DNA from: Russula earlei
Lineage: Eukaryota > Basidiomycota > Agaricomycetes > Russulales > Russulaceae
DNA: 64,000 nucleotides
NCBI GenBank assembly: GCA_025769875.1
Contig: JAGFNK010000002.1
Location: forward strand, 372,001 to 436,000
Reading direction: 5' to 3'
In this document: positions 1-11,537 of the stretch, piece by piece
Numbering within the stretch: position 1 is the stretch's first letter
Layout: every line of letters starts with the position of its first letter
Translations under genes and position numbers: made by a program
The notes under the pieces: model-generated
Seen by the model: the letters and a program-made list of their open reading frames with translations, nothing else
Told to the model about the DNA's origin: nothing
Database searches by the model: none

Positions 1-167
1 TCACAGGCGGTCCAAACGGTCAATCAACTGTAACGTGCTCGCTGCTGTCATCTCCAGCTTGCGAGCCTGGAAACGTCACACCAACACTGGATCATGATGC
101 GACGGATGTACAGCCCTCGCACTGCCCATCCTGGTCCGGAATTTGTGGACAGATGGAGGCGGACTTC

Positions 168-173
168 TATAAA
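168..173 (+). promoter_or_regulatory. TATA box of the small secreted protein gene
   Basis: TATAAA lies about 165 bases upstream of the ATG at 336, on the same strand. This is inferred from motif and position only; the transcript start is not known. Confidence 0.4.
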
Positions 174-335
174 TCAACGACACCTGCAGGTGCAATTCTC
201 CCCAGCAGTACTCCCGTTCATTCACTTCATACTCAGGTACCGGTTACCGACAACCTTTTTCTAAACTTTCTACGCTCAGTCTTGTTCCTTCCTCGACAAC
301 TTCGACGACTCAAAATCCATATTCCATAACTAACA

Positions 336-735
336 ATGCGAACCTCCACTGTTCTTGCCGTATTCTGCCTCGCCGTTCGCATCGCTCCATCGTTCTCGCT
401 TCCTATACCGTACGCCGACTGCTTCAAGTTCTCTTTCTCCCCTGAAGTTGACATTACCTTGCAGATCCAATCAGAACCTTGAGGGGCCGCTGCTGTCATC
501 ATCGGTCCCAGGAGAAGACTCGCCACATATTGCGGTCAGGGTCGAAAATCCCAAGGAAGCGCAGCTGCTGAAATCTGCGAAGGGGACGAAGCAGAGTGAT
601 GGAAACCCACCAGGCATTGTGGGACACCTGGTGCGGTCGCACCGGGAAGGTGTGCACCTCAAAAAGTTGGCAGATGCTCTGCATACAGGGGACCGTGATA
701 CCGCGTGCCCGAATGGGTGTAAAGGCAAGGGCTGA
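336..735 (+). CDS. small secreted protein, two exons
   Basis: Exons are about 336-409 and 465-735, separated by a 55-nt GT-AG intron (410-464). The joined product is 114 residues. It opens with a hydrophobic signal peptide (MRTSTVLAVFCLAV onward, likely cleaved near residue 22). The rest is hydrophilic and rich in Lys, Glu, His and Ser, with only two cysteines near the C-terminus (ACPNGCKGKG end). I recognise no domain. Size, signal peptide and lack of known folds fit the broad class of fungal small secreted proteins. A TATA box lies upstream, and a truncated transposase fragment starts about 40 bases after the stop codon. Function is unknown. Confidence 0.6.
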
Positions 736-778
736 GAATGGTAAAATTTTGAATCTTCTCGTCATGTGTAGAAGCTAC

Positions 779-1330
779 TTGTCTTTTCCTTCTACACCTT
801 GATGATTCTCCGGTGGTATCCTGTTGTAACTATCCACCAATTCCTGTTGTTTTGCAAAGTAGTCATGGACTACTGCCTTATTGAAATTTTGTGCACACTT
901 TGGATCCAACACTCTTGCTTTTGAGAAAGTCAGACCGGAATTGCATTTGATGAACTGATAGTGCCAGTTTATTCTGGGGTACTGGCCAGAGAGGTCCAGA
1001 GTGTGAGTGCACAGTGCCTTTTGATCCAGAGGCATTGCCTTCATGGACATTTGGTCACACCAATCTAACAACACCTTTTCCTGGGTTGGCTTGAGAAGCT
1101 GGCTATCCTGGTGGGCTTTCTGACTGTGACCTATGCCTCCCAGAAGCTCTGTCTTGTAGTGTCTGGCAGGAAACCTTGGAAATTATTGGATGAGGACTTT
1201 GCGATGTACAGAATGCAGCACTCACATCATGGGCCAGTGCTGCACAAGCAAAAGATCAATGTATACCATTGTTGTAGTCACTCAAAGCAGCCTGTAGCTG
1301 CTGCTCATATGTGTGGTCTTGTGCTGGCCG
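779..1330 (-). mobile_element. degenerate pogo/Tigger-like (CENP-B/psq HTH) transposase fragment
   Basis: Read on the minus strand, conceptual pieces form the N-terminal DNA-binding half of a pogo-type transposase: a psq-like helix-turn-helix start (YEQQLQAALSDYNNGIH), then KTELLGGIGHSQKAHQD, then a CENP-B-type HTH (LLDWCDQMSMKAMPLDQKAL) followed by LDPKCAQNFNKAVVHDYF. In-frame stops and frame changes occur around 1260 and 1190. The match ends near IPPENH, just where the DDE catalytic domain normally begins, so the catalytic half is missing. It abuts the small secreted protein gene. It is a dead remnant, not a working element. Confidence 0.7.
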
Positions 1331-2036
1331 ACTGGACTGTCTGTAACATGGCATTAAGGGGATAGAATAGCAGTGACCCAGACCCCTCAGAGTCAGTGTA
1401 TGTGATCACCCAGTTGGAATCAAACTCTGCACTCTGCTATGACAGAAGGTGAGATGCAGGTGTGACCCCCAACCAAAATATAACTTGAAAACCACTCAAT
1501 GGACCTCCATTTTTCATTGCTAGAATGACATTAATGGCACTCAATAGTATAACTACAAAGTTTTTGTTCAAGCAGATACAGGGGAAAATGAAATCAGCAA
1601 GATGGTAGTGAACTGGCAAGTTCCCCATAGGTGATAGTATCCACCATGCTCCCAGTCATAATTAAGTCCTCCCCTCTTTCCAGAATTGGCAGTGATCTGA
1701 AAATGTTGTGTCACAAAAGGGGTGCTAGGGCCAGAATGGGCAGAAGGTGTGGATGACACCAATCAATCAGAAACATGATTGCATTTCTTTTTTTTTTGGT
1801 AGGGGAAAAAGGTAAGGAGTTCTTATTATTAACTCACTTATATAACTAAATTACATCCGTTAACGCGTGATTGAAGTCCCAATTCTCTTGCCGACACAAT
1901 TGCCTTTTATGGTAATTCAACCCACATCGTGAAATGTACTGGTGGCCACTAGAGGTTATTAGACAACTCATTTCAATTCTCTAGTACAGCAATGCCAACA
2001 TTCCCAAACTACTGCCACCGGTTATGAGAAAAGCAC
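1331..2036. other. no gene recognised
   Basis: I find only short overlapping frames without splice logic, and an A/T-rich stretch with an oligo-T run near 1790. It may be the remaining body of the element whose transposase fragment lies just below. Confidence 0.4.
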
Positions 2037-2480
2037 ATGTACCTCCACTTTGACCATGCGGTACCACTCGCAGAGAGGTTTCAACTAGTAAATGACAAAG
2101 CTCGGCCAGCAGCATTCCGTACAAATGTGCATTGTTGGCGCTGTAAGGAGTCCGCCCTCTGACACCACTCTTCCACTCTATCAGTCACCTACTAGGATGG
2201 CGATCCCACTGTAATCGGGCAGGATAGATGTACGTACGCTTCTGCGGCAGGCAAGCGAGCTCGGGAAGCCCATTGATTCAACTTTCAACAGGAACGCTCA
2301 CGAAAGCTCTGGCATGCCGGTCTTTGCTCGAGAGTCCACACAGTCATCGTGCATTCTCGGAATACATCCAATATGCCATCCGCTTCCAGTCGGGAATGCT
2401 CCCCTGCTCTCGGTTACGAGCGAAGGGTGGACTGACATCGCCCGTGCTATTGGACGATATGGATCCGTATAGCTATTAAT
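2037..2480 (-). repeat. partial third copy of a duplicated segment (upstream part only)
   Basis: The stretch resembles 4119-4510 and about 13950-14200. Shared blocks include the motif gaagcccattgattcaactt and the following ctcacgaaa(g/a)ctctg. It corresponds to the region upstream of the two-module gene found in the other two copies, and the gene itself is absent here. Similarity was judged by eye. Confidence 0.6.
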
Positions 2481-3266
2481 TTCCGTTTCTCTCCTGGCAC
2501 TGTCGCACTGAAAATTGGCATAGTATTTGTGTTCAAAAAGGTATCTAGAGATTCGTTGAAGTTGCAGCAGCCACAGTGCTGTAGATATTGATGGCTACGT
2601 GGGTGTGGAATTAGGCGTTCGCCCGAGAGGAAGGGTAGACAGAGGGGGCAAGAGTGCGAACGTAGGGGCGAACGCGTGCGACAGGACGACGGCGACCGCG
2701 CGCGCGAGGCGCTACGAATGAGAGGGAAACGGACGGCTTCCATTCGTAGGGTATCCTGCTGTAGGTAGATAGATGACACCTATGGTACTCGAAGATGAGG
2801 ACCAGTTTTTATATAAAAAAGTAGCTAAGGACAAAAGGAAGAAAGCACCCTGAAACGCGAGGCGAACGGGGCGCGCGCGTGGTCTAGATCTGTAGGTACG
2901 AAAGTCTAACCAGAAGAAAGGAAAGAGAGTAGCTAACAGGGAAAAGAGCAGAGTCAGACAGGCGGGAATGGAGGTGGAACCGCCGTGCGATGGAGACGAG
3001 GACGGTGGCGTCGGTTGGACTTTCGTTTTTGGGGTTTCGTCGGCTTATCGGCGAGGGCGAGGGTGTTGACACATGTAGACGGTCAAGGCGGCGGGAGAGT
3101 GTGTGCAAGCGAGAGTGCGTGTGCATGTGTGCGAAAGTCCGGTCCCTAAATTCTTCACGCGCTTGGATAAGTTACTGGCGTTCCTTTCAGTTCAAGTTTC
3201 CTATGTCCGACTCAAGTATACTATTCCTTCGTACCTCAGTCCTCACTACATGGAGACTGAGCGCGA
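2481..3266. other. G+C-rich spacer, no gene recognised
   Basis: The region holds CpG-rich sequence around 2650-3100 (runs such as gcgcgcg) and open frames on both strands, but none has recognisable domains or coherent splice sites. Confidence 0.35.
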
Positions 3267-3736
3267 TTACCTCGCTAAACCACCTAGGAGGATAGTAACA
3301 GTACCCTTATGGTAATTCAATGAAAATAATGTCTCGTCGTTCCTGTTGACGACATAGGTTCCTTTCTCCGAATATGTTTTAGTACTGCCATTTGGTATAT
3401 TCCCCTGACTGCTCGGGAAAGTCAAAGTGATTTCGAAACCAGCGTAATTCTTGAAGGTGACGCTTCCTTCCTTATAAGAGAATGTCAGACGGACTGATGT
3501 CCAAGAGTAGATGATAACTTACTTCAGATAGATCAGTTAGGCCGACAGAGGTAATATACTGAGTACTCTGGTACGTGAAGGAATAAACTGGGTCGCTCGC
3601 GTCCTTCATAAAATACTTTCCCGTCTCTAAATAGCTTCTAGTATTGCCATTTAGGAAGTCCTCCTGCCGACCATCTGGTAAAACTATGGTGAGCTTTGAA
3701 CCAGAAAGATTTTGAGGTGACGTCTTCTAGTTGCAT
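3267..3736 (-). pseudogene. frameshifted paralogue of the two-module protein at 13148-13627
   Basis: This copy follows the intact gene through both modules and the intervening intron (52 nt, 3471-3522, minus-strand GTAAGT to AAG with a CTGAC branch site). Readable pieces include GRQEDFLNGNTRSYLETGKY, DPVYSFTYQSTQYITSV and, after the intron, EGSVTFKNYAGFEITLTF, ending LLGGLAR and a stop. Within the first ten codons after the ATG, two bases are missing relative to the intact copy (around MQLEDVT), which breaks the frame. It is either a pseudogene or a gene with an altered N-terminus. The sequence upstream, including the TATA region, is also duplicated. Confidence 0.65.
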
Positions 3737-4510
3737 CTAATGAGGTGGGGGAGTGTCAGTCTTGGCACAATCCAACGAGGGCGCTCACTGGCAATGTAGT
3801 ATGACCGCAACACCAATCTGCAGTGGGCAAGTCGAGATTGAACTTCAAGTTAAGACAGCTCTAGGAGAGACAGATCTCAGCCTAATGGGAGACTGACAGG
3901 AAAGTGAAGAACATACAAGGTTGCGGTGGGAAGCTCTGAATCGGCGCAGCTCTTTATCTTTATAAACATACACCAAACTACAGATTTAGATGTAATCATA
4001 CAAGAAGATGGCCACTGGACGTCTCTGCACGATACTAGACCATTTCCAGGCATTTCTAGAAAGGTTCTACAGAAAAATGCCAACGTTCCGAAGTCACATC
4101 GGTCATGAGAGATGGATTAATACGTACCTCCACTCTGATCATTCGATATAACACAAAGTAGTGGCCCTCGCAAACGACTGACCTTTGTCGGCGTTTACGT
4201 TTAAGGAGCCCCATCACTCCACCCTCCCACGCCACTCCTCTTGGCGATTTCAATTTCCGTAATCCTGCTGTAATCGATGTAGGCACCCTTCTGTGGAAGG
4301 CAAGCGAGCTCGTGAAGCCCATTGATTCAACTTTCGACAGGAGCACTCACGAAAACTCTGTGTCCTTGCTTGAGAGTCCTCAGTCGCGTTTGTCAATCAT
4401 CCAATACACCATCCGTTTCCAGTTGGGAGTTCTTCACCACTCTCGGTTATGAGTGGAGAGTGGACTATCATCCGAGGACATCGCCCGCGATATGGATCTT
4501 GTAACTACAA
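3737..4510 (-). repeat. upstream part of duplicated segment, copy A
   Basis: This is the 5' flank of the frameshifted two-module gene. It shares long blocks with 13628-14330 (for example gcagctctttatcttta) and with the partial copy at 2037-2480. It holds a minus-strand TATA element at 3959-3964. Confidence 0.6.
3959..3964 (-). promoter_or_regulatory. TATA box of duplicated two-module gene, copy A
   Basis: Minus-strand TATAAA, followed by AGATAAAGAGCTG, is conserved in position with the TATATAAA of the intact copy near 13845. The conservation between paralogous flanks supports promoter function. The ATG is about 225 bases downstream, and the sequence just before it (CATTAG then ATG) suggests a 5'-UTR intron. 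Confidence 0.45.
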
Positions 4511-6200
4511 CGCGCTTTCCTTTCCTGTCGCCGAAACTTGGACCTATCTATTGTTTACGCGAGTGAAGTCGTGACTGAACTACGCCAGCAGGCCCTTTGA
4601 AGGCGTCGGGGGTAACGGGATGTCTCTTGAAGGTTCTCAAGTTCTCAAGTTTCGTCCATGCCTGTGGTCTCCCCTGTCGTTCGATGATGTTCGCTTGCCT
4701 TCAATACCGTCATATTGTAGTGCCGTTCCAGACAGCCTACTATTTATATCAGGACCGACTTGCCCTCCCTTGAGCGGCAAGTTTTGTACTGCCGTCTCGT
4801 AGCTTGGAGTTCCTACATCAATTCTCACCCAATTCTGAGTCTCGCACGCGAGAGCTTATCACGTAGCCTTATCTGTGTTGTCACGGCCTTACTTGGTTGA
4901 ATGCGGATGTTGCCACCCGTTCAAGTTCCCCCCAGCGCATCCTCAGGAGAGGAATACCTTATCGCGTGGGTACTAGAATTCAATCCACTCCAGTTGGCCG
5001 CCATAATTTACAGCTCGTTCATGCTGCGTACGACACAAGCAACTAGGGATTGCGAAGCGACTCGGTAAGAAGAGCAGATATGCGTCTAATCCACGTCGCA
5101 AGGCTCCAAGGTTCAATTGGGATTGCAGGACAAAATGTATACGTATACCACGAAGCCTGACTGGGGTTCTGGCGGCTACAAAACACAGTCAGGAAATCAG
5201 TGATACTACGGGTGACCACAGTAGCATTAACAGTTATGTGTGAATGACAGGTACATGAAAATGAACGCACAGGTCATCACCAAGATATGAGAGCTTAGCA
5301 TAGGCACAGGGCAAAAGGCGAAAGAGGCGCCCTGTCGATTCCAGACGTTGAGAGGACTTACGGGTATACCGCATCTCACCACCCGATAACTGAGCACCCT
5401 CGAAGACAACGAGTTCTGCTTCGTGTTGTCATCTATGTTGTTCACATGGTCCAACAGGAACTGATTGATCGACAGGAATGGGGATGGAGCACTTGTTGGC
5501 CTTATCTATTGCGGTCCCGAGTACTAGTAGGATTGCAGTGAATTGGAGGATCTGGTGTGTAGGTCCACTATCTGTTGCGGACATTTCCGCAGGCTTGCGG
5601 TGCCTCGGCCCAATTGGTAGGGATTGTCGTGTCAAATGACCACTCCGTTCTCACTGCAGCGCTCGCAATCATTTACTCCTGAGAGGTTGGCAGGAGGGGT
5701 TCAAATGACATGGGAAACTTTGCTTTGGACACTCACTGGATCAAGTACTTGACGTCACGTGAAACCGTACGTTCACCGGGCGGCCCAACACCACATTGTC
5801 ACGGATCGTTTGACAGTTGACAGAGGCTAGGCCCCTCGACGCTGGAGGCCCTTCTAATGCTGTAGGTCGTGGGGACTACCTAACCTGCGACAGATAACTC
5901 GCGGGCCCCTGCACAGTCCCAAAGAGCAACCAGAGGCAGTTCTGCTTTTTTGTTGTCGAGCAAGCACGCCGCGCCGTCCCCCTTTTGTTGGATCGCATTC
6001 CGTATAGCATAGGGAGCGCAGTGCACTTTGCTGGATAGACACCTGTTCCTTGGCGCGTCTCCGGCCAATCGCGCGCAGCACCGCCGTCCCCTGTGGTGTC
6101 GTCTTCCCAAGATGCGCATAAAGAAGAGACAAGCGCCCCACACGAGGATGACCAGTGTAATATTCCCAACACAGCTGGGCCAGGTCCCATTTGCTCTTAG
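4511..6200. other. no gene recognised
   Basis: About 1.7 kb with only short frames on both strands and no domain or consistent exon chain. The last 250 bases are probably the promoter of the carboxypeptidase gene. Confidence 0.35.
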
Positions 6201-6206
6201 TATAAA
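6201..6206 (+). promoter_or_regulatory. TATA box of the S10 carboxypeptidase gene
   Basis: TATAAA lies 42 bases upstream of the ATG at 6243. This implies a very short 5' leader; it is inferred from motif and spacing. Confidence 0.5.
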
Positions 6207-6242
6207 GGTACTGAATGGCGATCTCTCGGTTCCTTGTCAGAC

Positions 6243-8150
6243 ATGCTTGTCCGTTCTGCGCTCATCGCAATTTTTGCCCTCCCCACGCTGATCAACGGCA
6301 GACAAATACCGCTTGTTGGTGGCGTTATCGGTGGTGTTCCCTCCCTCCATACGAACGCGTCTAAGACCCCGAACTTTTCTGTCTCGATCGATGATACTCC
6401 AACCCCGGGGGTGCTGCGTGTCGTTGAAAATTCTGGCGTTTGTGGTGGGCGCTTTTTTGTTTGCGAGGCGTTCGTATTGATTGTTTTGGTAGAAACTACG
6501 CCAGGAGTTTATCAGGCATCCGGATACGGTGATTTGGCCGAAGATAAGAGCATCTGGTTCGTGTTGCACACCACGAGCTCAAAGTGACGTTTTCATGAAC
6601 AACTCACTGACAGGTTCTGGTTCTTTGCCGCACGTAACAATCCTGATACCGCACCCCTCATCACATGGTTTAATGGTGGCGTGAGTAATACCATAGGTTT
6701 TCGGTTCTGCCATGATGCTCAGAAAAGTTATAGCCAGGAAGTTCCAGCATGATTGGTTTGTTCCAGGAGCTTGGTCCCTGCCGCATCAATAACGAGAGCA
6801 CTGGAGTTGATCTGAACCCGACCTCTTGGAATAATGATGCGAACGTGTATGTCTCCATCATCCCTTCTTCTGCGATACCTGAATGGCAGTCCAGGTTATT
6901 CATCGACCAGCCTGTTGGTGTTGGCTTCTCGTTCGGCACCGCAACCATCGGCACCTCTTTGCTGGCCGCTGCAGACGTATGGCAGTTCCTACAAATCTGG
7001 TTTGCGGATTCCCGATTCAGCAAGTACGCCTCTCGAGAATTTGGAATCTGGACCGAATCATACGGAGGCCACTACGGACCTACGTTTGCTGCGTGCGTCT
7101 CACGACGTGGCCACATTCTCATCGTTGACCATGAGCTCCCGCAGATATTTCTTGAGGCAGAATGCTGCGATACAATCCGGAACGATTGCTGGTGTGCCTA
7201 TCAACCTGAAGGTGCTCGGGATTGGCAATGGTATCACAGTACGATGCTCAGGCATGCCTTACTGGCCGACGCGTTGCTAAGGAATCCATTAGGATCCCGT
7301 TTCGCAATACCCTGGCTACATGGAGTATGCCCAGTCAAATCCATATCACCCTTTGGTAGACCCGCTGGTTATCGCATCTGCCGAGAGAGCCTGGTCACGG
7401 CGGGGTGGTTGCAAGGATCAGGTCGGTTCTTTCTCCCTAGTTGAATCAAGTCTACACGCATTCATCACGGTGCAGATAACCGCCTGCAACGATAGGGGAA
7501 CCGACCCAGACTGCTCGGGCGCACAGGAGTACTGCAACAGAAAGATCCTCTCACCACTTGCAGGAGAGTGGGACGTATATTACGTGCCCGTGGCAAACCC
7601 TGACCCATACCCACCTTCCCTTGACACCTATCTTACCGACCCGGCTGTGACGCTTAAGATCGGCGCAGAGTCTACATGGCAAAAAACCAACCAGGACGTG
7701 TACGACAATTTCGCGGCGACCGGCGATTGGATGCGCTCTACACAACCAGACCTCGAAACGGTTATCAACGCTGGCGTCCGCACGGTGATCTACGACGGTG
7801 ATGCAGATTACATTGTCAACTATATGGGCGTCGAAGCCATGGTATGCGCGTTCTCCACGTTCTCTGACCCTTCGTCTTGCCTCTCGCGTTGACCCCATCG
7901 GCTGTATGCGCAGGTCGCTTCACTGCAGACACAGTTCTCGTCTCTGTTCGCCAACCAGAGCTTCGCGAACTTCACGGTCAATGGCGCGCTCGCGGGTCTG
8001 TACAAGAACGCGGGCACGTTCTCGTACCTACGCGTCTTCGGCGCAGGACATGAAGTTCCCGCGTACTCGTGGCGAGGCGTTCCCGGAGGCGCAGCAGCGC
8101 TGCAAATGTTCACGCAGATCATGTCAGGCGACCAGCTGTCTGGTACATGA
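6243..8150 (+). CDS. secreted serine carboxypeptidase (peptidase family S10)
   Basis: The N-terminus is a signal peptide (MLVRSALIAIFALPTLINGR). After splicing, the S10 signatures follow in order: ENSGVCETTPGVYQASGYGD, WFNGG joined across an intron to PGSSSMIGLFQELGPC, FIDQPVGVGFSFG, the catalytic serine in WTESYGGHYGPTFAA, GIGNGITDP, the catalytic aspartate in YDGDADYIVNY and the catalytic histidine in FGAGHEVPAYSW. There are about nine exons; the first intron is 6445-6492. The frame stays open through all of them to TGA at 8148-8150. The enzyme should remove C-terminal residues from peptides in the secretory pathway or outside the cell. The gene stands alone among repeats and pseudogenes but looks intact. 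Confidence 0.9.
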
Positions 8151-9040
8151 CGTTCGACGTTGATGGGGCCTCCTCAAGCCCCGACATATCTTGGATCGTA
8201 TGGTAGCATCAGTGTATTAAGATAATAGTCTGCATCAAACCTGACCGCGGAAGGAGGAGGCATGTGTAAAACGCTTTGCATATTCAGTTGAAATTGGAGG
8301 ACTGTGATGACAACCTCTTCCTAGCAACTGCGACGCATTACTACTAAAGACATGTGGTCAAACCTTGTGTTTACCTTCGTGATAAGCTAGGGCGTTACAC
8401 ACTCCGACCACCTGAACAACAATGTGGCATGAAAACCCGAATAAAGGGTAGTCGGAAGGGCGATTTCACCAGGAGTTTTATTAAATGCGACTAGCGATCG
8501 GGCGCGCGAGGCTAGGTCATTGTGGGTACATTGTGTTCATGTTCTCGCGCGAGTTGTAAGAAGGGAAAATTTGTCGCGTGCGAGGAAGATCGAATGTCAG
8601 TACCAAGTGAAGGATGAAGTATACGTGTGCGGAACATGTAGCGCGCAGACCCGGAAGCGTCGTAGCTAGTCGATCGTCATGTCCATTAATCCGCTATGAG
8701 ACGGATTGTACCGCTTTGCGACCTGAAAACCGCGCCTGGAACGTTGTACGTTGCTTATCGCCGTCGTCTATTTTAATTTTTAAAATCACCATACTGGGCT
8801 TGTTCCAAGTTCGACAAGATGATCTTAGACCATGCAGAGTGCACAGGAGCTCGGGTGTTTCAGTCCACCCAGGTTATGTCGCTAAACGTCGTCTTTGGCG
8901 AACACCCGATCTCGGCCCAGTGGACCCACGGACCAACCTCTCAAAGCGGAGCCATCATCAGGTGCAGTGCGGGCAGCACCAGAGCTACCTTCAACTTCAC
9001 CTGGGCCAATGACTGGACTGCCTCCTTTTGTGTGAAATGA
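8151..9040. other. no gene recognised; possible 3' tail of the eIF4E copy
   Basis: Small frames occur on both strands. The minus-strand frame of the last eIF4E exon stays open down to a TAG at 8882-8884, well beyond the usual end of the protein, and has no recognisable domain. Confidence 0.35.
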
Positions 9041-9044
9041 GGGC

Positions 9045-10218
9045 AAGGGGGAAACCTCGGCCTGTCTCGAGAGAAATGTGTTCGGAGGCGGGCGGTCCTC
9101 CTCCGTATTGTACTATCCGAGACCATTTCAGCAAACGCGATGGGTGTACCATTTGCAGTTCAAGGGTTCGGAGCTCACCTGAAATTCTATCCCAATACCC
9201 TCCGCATCAGACAGGAGGAGCTTGGCGATCTTGCGTCCAATACCGTTGAGTTTCTCAATGTCGTCTTTGGTGCGTGTCCACAGTTGGATGCGGTCGACCT
9301 CGGAGCCTAGGCTGACGACTGCGCCGCAGATCTCGTCGCCTTCATCGATCTCCTCGTTGATAAGCGCCAAAGTGAGCTCCAGCCAACACAAGTCGAGCAA
9401 CGCCGGGTTGTTCGCCACCGTGAGTACCCACTTCCCGCCATTCGGATTTCCGTCATCCTCCCACATCGGCCTGATGCCCGACTAGAACAGGTGAAGGTTC
9501 GAGTTGCGTTTCAGCTTAGACGGGGGCTTTTAGTGCCGGAGATATGACTCGATCGTATGAAACTCGCCAATAGCGATCAGATCCGCTTCATAGGTACCAG
9601 AGTAGGCTAGCGCTGGATACGAGGCATCTGCGGCGGTCATTGACGTGTAAGGGGCCTTCGTTTTCGTGTCGTGGTAGATATTCCTTGTATAGGAAGGACA
9701 ATGTCACTCGTAGGGGCTGGAGACCTCCCGAGTAGGACGCACCATGAATGCCGCAGGGGTGTCTGTATATCCTTGATGGGCTCTGCTTCGAACAGCACTG
9801 CTGTGCCATCGACGCTGAGGGTGCGCGCACACGCATGTCGCGCCATGATGGCACCGGGTGTCGCCATCAAGGCATTACGCGACGCCATCCAGGCATCGGG
9901 CGTCTAGATGCCCAAGAAGCGCCTGGCCTTCTTCGTCATGAGCTTTTCCATTTCGGTCGTAAGCGAGTCGCCGGAGCCAGCTGCGGCGATGGCATCACCG
10001 TCGACGAAGCCGCGGGTCGAATTTGTCGGGGAGGTGGACAGGGCGGCCGGTGAGGTAGAACGTGTGACGGGCGGGTTGACCGCGACCGAATCTGAGGTCG
10101 ACGTGGTGGTCGAGAGGGACGTTCGCGAGCCCGTGCGGAGGAGGGAGGCGGCGAGGCACGGGCGGATCGAGGAGGGGTTGGTCCGGGGGGCAGCCTCATC
10201 GAGTACTGGCAGGTCCAC
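9045..10218 (-). pseudogene. eIF4E-family cap-binding protein, disrupted by stop codons
   Basis: The minus strand carries an unmistakable eIF4E core: TPLRHSW, a 60-nt intron, NIYHDTKTKAPYTSMTAADA, IGEFHTIESYLR, KPPSKLKRNSNLHLF, SGIRPMWEDDGNPNGGKWVL, DEICGAVVSL, DRIQLWTRTKDD and, after another intron, YNTEEDRPPPNTFLS. Cap-binding tryptophans are visible in MWEDD and LWTRTKDD. The copy is broken. A TAA replaces part of the conserved WNWL block after YLR, a TAG sits where Gln or Lys is expected before SGIRP, and another in-frame TAG lies at 9904-9906 in the N-terminal extension. Retained introns show it is not a processed retrocopy. It is probably a dead paralogue; the functional eIF4E must lie elsewhere. 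Confidence 0.8.
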
Positions 10219-10675
10219 TCTGTTTAAGGTTGCCGCTGCCGAAACTAGGGTTCAGTTCTTCAAGCATTCGTTGTGGTAATACAGGACATATACCGCCATT
10301 CTCGATGAAAACAGGGATTTGATGTTCACGCAAAAACGCCTCTACTGTGCTCGCAGTTAGGGAACCCTAAGCGTGTCTGTTACTGATTGCCTTCGGCGGG
10401 CATAAGTCCAACATTTTGACATTGACATACTGTGTTATCAACGAGCTTCAGGTCGTCATCATGGGCAATCGCTATGGTATCATCGGCACAATCCTCAGGG
10501 CATTTCTTCGGGAGCACACTAAGAAGAGCTAAAGTAAATAGTCAGGAAGACGAACCTCTGCAATATAGTCCAAAACCCCGGTGAGGGGATCGCGATACTG
10601 GGATCAAGGCGTCATGCTCAGCGTTAATAGTTTGCCTGCTGAGGTTACATACCTCCGGAGCATTTGAAATTCGGC

Positions 10676-11537
10676 TTACTTGTATCCCATCCTCATGATG
10701 GTTGTCGGGATCATCAAGAATGGGCTCTGCTGCAGCCCGAAAGGGTCTGGTCCAGAAAAAGACACGCTTTGCTCGGAAACCCCTGATGAAGACGCATTGA
10801 TTCGGAGGGGGGATCTTTGATACGACAAGAAAAGCATGTCAGTGTCGTGTGAGTTGACGTAGCCGGGAGAACGCACAGGGCCGGTCTCACTGTTGTGATA
10901 TGCTACGATGCTATGACTCCTGCTCCAAGTGAAATCTTCCCTACCGTCCCTGGCCGGTCGGACTACAAGAGAAACTTCCCCGTCGGCACTGGGGTGAACG
11001 AACGCAGTGGCGGCCCATGAAGTGACCAAGGTAACATCCAGAAATGAGAATGAGGTCTTCCATCCGCTCGATGCCCAGTTGGTTCTTTTGTGACCAGGCG
11101 AACCATTATGCTCGTATGTACTGTTCGAATGCCTTCGTGCGGATGATATCTTTGTGGTCGCCGTTATGGGGCAGAGATAAGAGTGCACCCTGGCCCCTGC
11201 ACTTGTATTTGACACCCTCGGCGTTGCGAGAGTCTTTGTTGAATGTGGTTGTCCGGCACAGAATGATGGCTTACTCGTCAGGATTTCTAGCTGCCACATA
11301 ATTAGCATTTGCTTCTGTGGATACATGAGGGGAGCAGTAATCCCCCTTGGCATGGATCGTCCCAAGGAAGTGTCACGTTGAACATGCGATGAGAAAAACC
11401 TTCATCCACATAACCAACGTCACCGATTGACACTGGTCGTAGACATCTTCGATAGGGTTTGGCTCCCAGAGTGCAAGACCGTGGTGTAAGGATGTGAGCT
11501 GTTGCCGATAAACGTGGAAAGGTTGATCTACTGGCAT
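10676..11537 (-). pseudogene. broken member of an uncharacterised multicopy agaricomycete family
   Basis: From the ATG at 11537 the minus strand reads HHGLALWEPNPIEDVYD, shifts frame to VSIGDVGYVDEGFSHRMFNV, then reads EGVKYKCRGQGALLSLPHNG and EDLILISGC, and shifts again to TSWAATAFVHPSADGEVSLV. I recall a repeated family of fungal proteins, often next to repetitive DNA, with the pattern (G)xALWEPxP...VSIGDVGY...GVKYxCRGQAA...DLxLISG; no function is known to me. Two frame changes and at least two in-frame TAA codons show it is not functional. Family assignment is from memory of the pattern only. Confidence 0.55.

Noticed and set aside
1378..1450. tRNA-like B-box (GTTTGATTCCAAC on the minus strand)
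   Set aside because: No cloverleaf or A box could be folded around it, so neither a tRNA nor a SINE can be supported.
8819..9040. Small plus-strand frame MILDHAECTGARVFQ
   Set aside because: No signal peptide, domain or splice partners, and it overlaps the open tail of the eIF4E pseudogene on the other strand.
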